This document shows, piece after piece, positions 15,646 to 19,088 of a stretch of 19,088 nt of DNA (positions are counted from its first letter, which is position 1; each line of letters opens with the position of its first letter). The notes under the pieces were generated by a model. The model had not been told where the DNA came from. It did no database searches and worked only from the letters and a program-made list of their open reading frames with translations. A program made the position numbers and the translations under genes. The stretch lies in contig USAX01000023.1 in NCBI GenBank assembly GCA_900552705.1, positions 1 to 19,088 of the forward strand. Direction: 5' to 3'. This stretch comes from an uncultured Collinsella sp. (GTDB lineage Bacteria; Actinomycetota; Coriobacteriia; Coriobacteriales; Coriobacteriaceae).

Positions 15646-16128
15646 ATGCGTCACAACGTTAAGAAGGGCCTGAAGCTCGGCACCGATGCGAGCCACACCA
15701 AGGCCATGAAGAAGAGCCTTGCTAAGGCCCTCTTCGAGAACGACCGCATCAAGACCACCGAGACCCGCGCTAAGGCGCTGCGTTCGGTCGTCGATCCGAT
15801 CATCACTTGGGCCAAGAAGGGCGACCTGCACTCTCGTCGTCTGGCTATCGCCAAGCTCGGCGATAAGCAGCTCGTTGCCGAGATCTTCGACAAGGCTGCT
15901 CAGGGCATGTGGCAGGACCGCAACGGCGGTTACACCCGCATCATGAAGCTCGGTAACCGCAAGGGCGACAACGCTCCCATCGTTATCATGGAGCTCGTCA
16001 CCGAGCCTTGCACGCCTAAGGCCAAGAAGGCTGCTCCGGCCCCCAAGAAGGCCGCTGCTCCCAAGAAGGTCGAGGCTGTCGAGGAGACCGCTGCCGAGGA
16101 GGCTCCTGCTGAGGAGACCGCTGAGTAG
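15646..16128 (+). CDS. rplQ: 50S ribosomal protein L17 with Ala/Lys/Glu-rich C-terminal tail
   Basis: Protein of 160 aa. The L17 core (about residues 1-120) includes the region around residues 11-32 (LGTDASHTKAMKKSLAKALF) and the family end PIVIMELVTE. It is followed by a 40-residue low-complexity tail: first Lys/Pro/Ala rich (KAKKAAPAPKKAAAPKK), then acidic (EETAAEEAPAEETAE). Bacterial L17 usually ends near 116-130 residues, so the tail is an extension of a kind common in Actinobacteria. It is the last gene of the cluster, with an intrinsic terminator 26 bases downstream. Confidence 0.97.
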   Translation: MRHNVKKGLKLGTDASHTKAMKKSLAKALFENDRIKTTETRAKALRSVVDPIITWAKKGDLHSRRLAIAKLGDKQLVAEIFDKAAQGMWQDRNGGYTRIMKLGNRKGDNAPIVIMELVTEPCTPKAKKAAPAPKKAAAPKKVEAVEETAAEEAPAEETAE

Positions 16129-16154
16129 ACATTCCGTCTGCATAGGCTATATTC

Positions 16155-16185
16155 GAGGGGTACGTTCGCGTACCCCTCTTTTTTT
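16155..16185 (+). terminator. Intrinsic terminator closing the ribosomal cluster
   Basis: A perfect 10-bp stem GAGGGGTACG/CGTACCCCTC with a TTCG tetraloop is followed by seven T (16179-16185). It lies 26 bases after the rplQ stop and 35 bases before truA. Confidence 0.95.
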
Positions 16186-16220
16186 GTCGCGATACCGTTG
16201 CTTGTTTGTTGGGAGCGCCC

Positions 16221-17045
16221 ATGACTGCGCCGTCTGATTTCAATTCGATTTCCGAGCTTGACGCCACGCTCGTATTTCGCGTGGCCTATGATGGCTCATC
16301 GTATAGCGGATTTGCCGAGCAGCCGGGACAGACGACGGTTGCGGGTGAGCTACGTCGAGCCATCGAGACGCTGCTTCGCCGCCCGATCGATCTGACGTGC
16401 GCGGGGCGTACCGATGCCGGCGTGCATGCCGTGGCTCAGTACATCAGCGTGCCCGTAACGGACGCTGAGCTCGCTTGTACGCGCCGTAGGTGGCTGCGGG
16501 CTATGGATGCCCTGCTGCCCAAAGATATCGCCATTAACGAGGTCTACAAGGCCCGTAAAGGCTTTTCTGCGCGTTTTGACGCGCGTTCCCGTACGTATAC
16601 ATACCGCATTGCCGATCGAGATGCGCGCCCTGTGCTGTCCCGCGGTGCCGTGTGGTGGCATCGCTATCCCTTGGATGTTGAGGCTATGTCTGCTGCCTGC
16701 CCCGCACTGCTGGGCGAGCAGGACTTTAAAAGCTTTTGCAAGGTCGCTTCGGCCGTTGGCAAGCCCACGCATCGCTGCGTGATGCGTGCCGAATTTGGCC
16801 ATGAGGTTGCGTTTGGCGAGGACATCCTGACGTTCACCATCGAGGGCAATGCGTTTCTGCATTCGATGGTCCGTTCGATCGTGGGCACGCTTGTCGAGAT
16901 TGGCATGCATCGCCGTGAACCCGAGTGGATGCGCGAGGTTATCGATGCTTGCGACCGCACCGCTGCGGGCCCCACAGCTCCTGCCTGCGGCCTTACGTTT
17001 ATGGGCGTGGATTACGATCCCGCCGAGCTTGTCGTGCTCGACTAG
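16221..17045 (+). CDS. truA: tRNA pseudouridine(38-40) synthase TruA
   Basis: Protein of 274 aa from ATG 16221. It has the TruA motifs VAYDGSSYSGFAEQPGQTTV and CAGRTDAGVHA with the catalytic Asp D65. It also has FSARFDARSRTYTYRI, DFKSFCK and FLHSMVRSIVGTL. The enzyme isomerises U38-U40 in the tRNA anticodon arm. The frame extends to TTG 16206, but GGGAG at 16211-16215 fits the ATG. TruA commonly follows rplQ; here a strong terminator separates them and no clear promoter is visible in between. Confidence 0.95.
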   Translation: MTAPSDFNSISELDATLVFRVAYDGSSYSGFAEQPGQTTVAGELRRAIETLLRRPIDLTCAGRTDAGVHAVAQYISVPVTDAELACTRRRWLRAMDALLPKDIAINEVYKARKGFSARFDARSRTYTYRIADRDARPVLSRGAVWWHRYPLDVEAMSAACPALLGEQDFKSFCKVASAVGKPTHRCVMRAEFGHEVAFGEDILTFTIEGNAFLHSMVRSIVGTLVEIGMHRREPEWMREVIDACDRTAAGPTAPACGLTFMGVDYDPAELVVLD

Positions 17046-17206
17046 GGTAGGGCTCGACGTGTCGTGCGTCGACACCTGTCATCTGTGGGCTGCGCGTGTG
17101 CAACATCTGTTCTTGGCGTGCAATGCAACCGGTGTCTCATTGCTTTTATTGCCGGGGTGTACCATGAACCACGGTTTGATTCATTGCTGTCGAGAGGACG
17201 GATAAT

Positions 17207-18247
17207 TTGGTTCGACGTGGCTCGCATCCGCGACTTTCGGTGATCCTTGTGGTAGAAGGTTCGCCCAGCTATGCGATGCGTGCGCTCGAGAGTATCCAGA
17301 ACCAAGACCTCTACGATTTGCAGATTGTCGTTGTTTGCCGCGATGCTGCGCCCGGTGTGCGCCATTCGCTTCAAGTTGCTGCCGACAGGGACATCCATAT
17401 TGATTTGATTGACGTCGAGGACGCGAAGCGTGGCGCTTGTCTTCGCGCCGGTTTTGATGCCTCGCGCGGCTCTCAAATCATCGCCATGAACGCCGATGAG
17501 TGGTTTGCTCCGCAGGCCCTTTCCAAGATGGTCGATATCGCGTGCGATACTGCGGCAGACATTGTGCTCCCCTCGGTGTCGCTCGATCGATACGATGCGC
17601 ACCGCGAGCGTCATTCGCGCGTCTTGGATGCTGCCTCTATTGCCATAGAAGACGAGTCTTCTATGGTGACTGGGCTGCCCCAGTTGATTTTAGGCGGCCT
17701 AGTCGCTCAGACCTCTGGCGTGATGTATAGCCGTCCGCTGTTTGAGGCATGCCTGTCGCGCGGCAAGGCGTACCGTACGGTTGAGTTTATGGCTTATGCG
17801 CTCTCGCAGGCACGATTCGTGTCCGGCTGCGGCGACGCTTGTTTCCACGCGGTGGCACCTAAGCTTACAGATGCCTTTGATCCCACCATGTATGCCAGGA
17901 TATCCGATGACACTCGAGCGCTCGACGAGCTTGCGGACTCACTCTCGGAAGCAGATAGCGGTGGTCGGCTCAAGCTGGCAAGCCAAAAGTTCTACTTTGC
18001 CGGACTGGTCGCCTGCATCGAGAATTTGTGTCTGAGCCCGCATGGAGTGTCGTCAATCGAGCGTTCCGCCCGCATGCGTGATATGCTCGAGGCGCCTCGA
18101 ACCCGTCAGATGGTCGCCGCGCTCAAGGACAACCATCGGGGACTCGGTCTGTTGTTTGGGCCGATCGCCAGCGCCAAGCCTGCGCGCTGCGTGATGTGTA
18201 CGCATCTGGCAGCTTTTCTTAACCGGACGGGCGCAAAAACCGCCTAA
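17207..18247 (+). CDS. Glycosyltransferase family 2-like protein
   Basis: Protein of 346 aa. The N-terminal ~120 residues look like a GT-A nucleotide-binding domain: LSVILVVEGSPSYAMRALESI (10-30), QNQDLYDLQIVVVCRDA (31-47) and IIAMNADEWFAPQAL (91-105). In family 2 enzymes the last segment usually reads DxDD or DSDDW; here it is N95-A-D97-E98-W99, so the first Asp is lost. The rest (about 130-346) matches no family that I recognise and has many Cys. It has no signal peptide or clear membrane segment. The start is TTG 17207 behind AGAGGACGG; an in-frame TGA at 17177 limits upstream starts. It lies between truA and argR. Function (polysaccharide or envelope transfer, or an inactive relative) is open. 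Confidence 0.65.
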   Translation: MVRRGSHPRLSVILVVEGSPSYAMRALESIQNQDLYDLQIVVVCRDAAPGVRHSLQVAADRDIHIDLIDVEDAKRGACLRAGFDASRGSQIIAMNADEWFAPQALSKMVDIACDTAADIVLPSVSLDRYDAHRERHSRVLDAASIAIEDESSMVTGLPQLILGGLVAQTSGVMYSRPLFEACLSRGKAYRTVEFMAYALSQARFVSGCGDACFHAVAPKLTDAFDPTMYARISDDTRALDELADSLSEADSGGRLKLASQKFYFAGLVACIENLCLSPHGVSSIERSARMRDMLEAPRTRQMVAALKDNHRGLGLLFGPIASAKPARCVMCTHLAAFLNRTGAKTA

Positions 18248-18253
18248 ACGGCT

Positions 18254-18291
18254 CATTTCGAAACAAATTTGCATAGAATTGTTTCGAAATG
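18254..18291. promoter_or_regulatory. Perfect 13-bp inverted repeat between the glycosyltransferase gene and argR
   Basis: CATTTCGAAACAA (18254-18266) is repeated in inverted form as TTGTTTCGAAATG (18279-18291) after a 12-base spacer. Each arm contains the self-complementary core TTTCGAAA, the two cores being 26 bp centre to centre. There is no following T-run. It could be an operator pair for a dimeric regulator of argR or the terminator-like end of the preceding gene. Confidence 0.7.
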
Positions 18292-18331
18292 CGTTCTTAT
18301 ACACAAAAGCCTTCAAATAGCGTTAAACTAT

Positions 18332-18346
18332 TCAATCACTGATTGA
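18332..18346. promoter_or_regulatory. 15-base palindrome in the argR leader
   Basis: TCAATCACTGATTGA is a perfect 7-bp palindrome around a central C, 33 bases before the argR start and just after a weak -10-like TAAACT (18324-18329). Its position suits an operator. It does not read as the classical ARG box (TGAAT...ATTCA), since its arms run the opposite way. Confidence 0.45.
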
Positions 18347-18379
18347 TTGTCTCCGCCATCTTTTGGAGAGAGGGTTTGT

Positions 18380-18817
18380 ATGGCTAAAAAACGCAATGGG
18401 CGCCAGGATGCCATTAGAGATATTGTGCGCAATAAGGACGTCCGCACGCAGCGCGTGCTGGTCGATGAGCTCCGCGCTATGGGCTTTGATTGCACGCAGG
18501 CGACTGTCTCTCGCGATATTGCCGATATGGGGCTGCGTAAGCTCCCTGAGGGCATCTATGTTCTGGCAGAGGACCTGCACCTGCAGCGTATGGTTTCCGA
18601 GCTCGTAACGGGCGTTCTGCGCACCGATAATCTGGTTATGATCAAGGCTCAGCCTGGCACGGCTTCCGGCATCGCCGCCGCTGTTGATGCGGCAGAGCTG
18701 CCCGATGTGCTTGGCTCGCTTGCCGGCAACGATACGATTTTGGTTATTGCCCAGACGGCCGAGGACGGCGAGCGTCTTGAGGCGCTGATCAATAAGTTGA
18801 GCAATTCTCGCAAGTAG
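18380..18817 (+). CDS. argR: ArgR-family arginine repressor
   Basis: Protein of 145 aa from ATG 18380, typical for ArgR/AhrC (about 150). The N-terminal winged helix-turn-helix has CTQATVSRDIADMGLRK (38-54), almost identical to the family TQATVSRDI. The C-terminal oligomerisation and arginine-binding domain has KAQPGTASGIAAAVDAAELP (89-108) and LAGNDTILVI (114-123). The family senses L-arginine as a hexamer and controls arginine synthesis and breakdown. The first of the two Asp that bind arginine in E. coli ArgR (GDDT) is Asn117 here, D118 being kept. A TTG at 18347 extends the frame, but GGAGAGAGGG lies before ATG 18380. No arginine genes are adjacent. Confidence 0.93.
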   Translation: MAKKRNGRQDAIRDIVRNKDVRTQRVLVDELRAMGFDCTQATVSRDIADMGLRKLPEGIYVLAEDLHLQRMVSELVTGVLRTDNLVMIKAQPGTASGIAAAVDAAELPDVLGSLAGNDTILVIAQTAEDGERLEALINKLSNSRK

Positions 18818-18866
18818 GTGTGCGGGTCGTGCGCTCGGCATTGTGTGCGCTGACATAGTGGCTTGT

Positions 18867-18899
18867 AAGGGGCATCGACGTTGGTCGGTACCCCTTTTT
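18867..18899 (+). terminator. Intrinsic terminator after argR
   Basis: GGGGCATCGAC (18869-18879) pairs with GTCGGTACCCC (18884-18894) with one mismatch and one wobble around a GTTG loop, followed by TTTTT (18895-18899). Flanking A/T pairs extend the stem. It lies about 50 bases after the argR stop. Confidence 0.85.
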
Positions 18900-18952
18900 G
18901 TTTGCCGGTATAAAGACCGCCCACCAGGTCGCTTCAAACTAAAAGGCCCCGA

Positions 18953-19001
18953 GCAGTTCAATGAACTGCCTCCCATTTCTTGGACATGAGAAATGGGAGG
19001 C
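18953..19001 (+). terminator. Two overlapping hairpins before a transposase gene (IS-end or anti-readthrough structure)
   Basis: GCAGTTCA-A-TGAACTGC (18953-18969) is a perfect palindrome. Overlapping its last two bases, GCCTCCCATTTCT (18968-18980) and AGAAATGGGAGGC (18989-19001) form a perfect 13-bp stem with an 8-base loop, followed by TTTCTTT. The second is terminator-like and sits 7 bases before the transposase start. Such structures often shield transposase genes from outside transcription. The exact element boundary is not visible. Confidence 0.65.
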
Positions 19002-19008
19002 TTTCTTT

Positions 19009-19088
19009 ATGCGCGTTGATTTGAGAGTGAAGCATGATATCGAGGCCAGGAAGGCGGCCATAGGGCTCTTCGAGCTCGGGCACGGGTA
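19009..19088 (+). CDS. Transposase-like protein, N-terminal fragment (runs off the window)
   Basis: The frame starts at ATG 19009 and is open to the right edge (26 codons). The visible residues begin MRVDLRVKHDIEARKAAIGL and continue FELGHG. This resembles the start of helix-turn-helix OrfA proteins of IS3-type elements (short basic lead, then a helix ending in LYELGHG-like residues). No clear SD precedes it other than the T-rich hairpin tail, which would fit low transposase expression. The fragment is too short to assign a family firmly; another HTH protein is possible. Confidence 0.5.
   Translation, partial: MRVDLRVKHDIEARKAAIGLFELGHG

Noticed and set aside
14677..16143. A 488-residue open frame antisense to rpoA and rplQ
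   Set aside because: It is an antisense shadow produced by strong C/G third-position codon bias; it covers two certain genes, has no SD, and its product is a Leu/Asp/Val-rich sequence without any family motif.
17164..17205. A 13-codon ATG frame (MNHGLIHCCREDG) ending one base before the glycosyltransferase start
   Set aside because: It has no good SD and is simply the tail of a longer shadow frame over truA; a leader-peptide role is not supported.
18269..18283. ARG-box-like TTGCATAGAATTGTT in the spacer of the argR-upstream inverted repeat
   Set aside because: The match to any ARG box consensus is only partial and one-sided, so it is not listed as a site.

Overview
The window looks like a chromosomal segment from a GC-rich actinobacterium of the class Coriobacteriia, most probably Collinsella or a close relative. 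This is inferred from protein flavour (zinc-free S4 N-terminus, SecY/Adk/Map/IF-1 order, A/K/E-rich L17 tail), strong C/G-ending codon bias, and many GTG and TTG starts. No taxonomic search could be run.

Region 1 (1-4626) is a molybdenum-hydroxylase maturation and purine/hydantoin module. It holds the 3' end of a MocA-like molybdenum cofactor cytidylyltransferase, a hydantoinase/dihydropyrimidinase of the E. coli HyuA type, yqeC on the minus strand, then yqeB and a two-domain XdhC. YqeB and YqeC are markers of the selenium-dependent molybdenum hydroxylase system. The hydroxylase (XDH-type) subunits themselves are not in the window and may lie to the left. An NCS2 nucleobase permease (4754-6067) with xanthine/urate-type residues follows and fits a purine-use role.

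Region 2 (6068-6388) is a 321-base non-coding junction with a large hairpin repeat, a putative promoter and a leader. Region 3 (6389-16128) is the distal part of the ribosomal-protein cluster, in conserved order: rplE, rpsN, rpsH, rplF, rplR, rpsE, rpmD, rplO, secY, adk, map, infA, rpmJ, rpsM, rpsK, rpsD, rpoA, rplQ. The genes rplN and rplX, normally just before rplE, are absent, so the S10-spc superoperon is interrupted at rplX/rplE. A strong intrinsic terminator (16155-16185) closes the cluster.

Region 4 (16221-19088) holds truA, a glycosyltransferase-2-like protein with a degenerate DxD motif, an argR-family repressor preceded by two conspicuous inverted repeats, a terminator, and the left end of an insertion-sequence-like element whose transposase runs off the window.

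The most notable unexplained structures are two diverged copies of a long hairpin repeat (1850-1916 and 6081-6147), whose arms differ by compensated changes, and a perfect 13-bp inverted repeat upstream of argR. No defence system, CRISPR array, tRNA or rRNA was seen.
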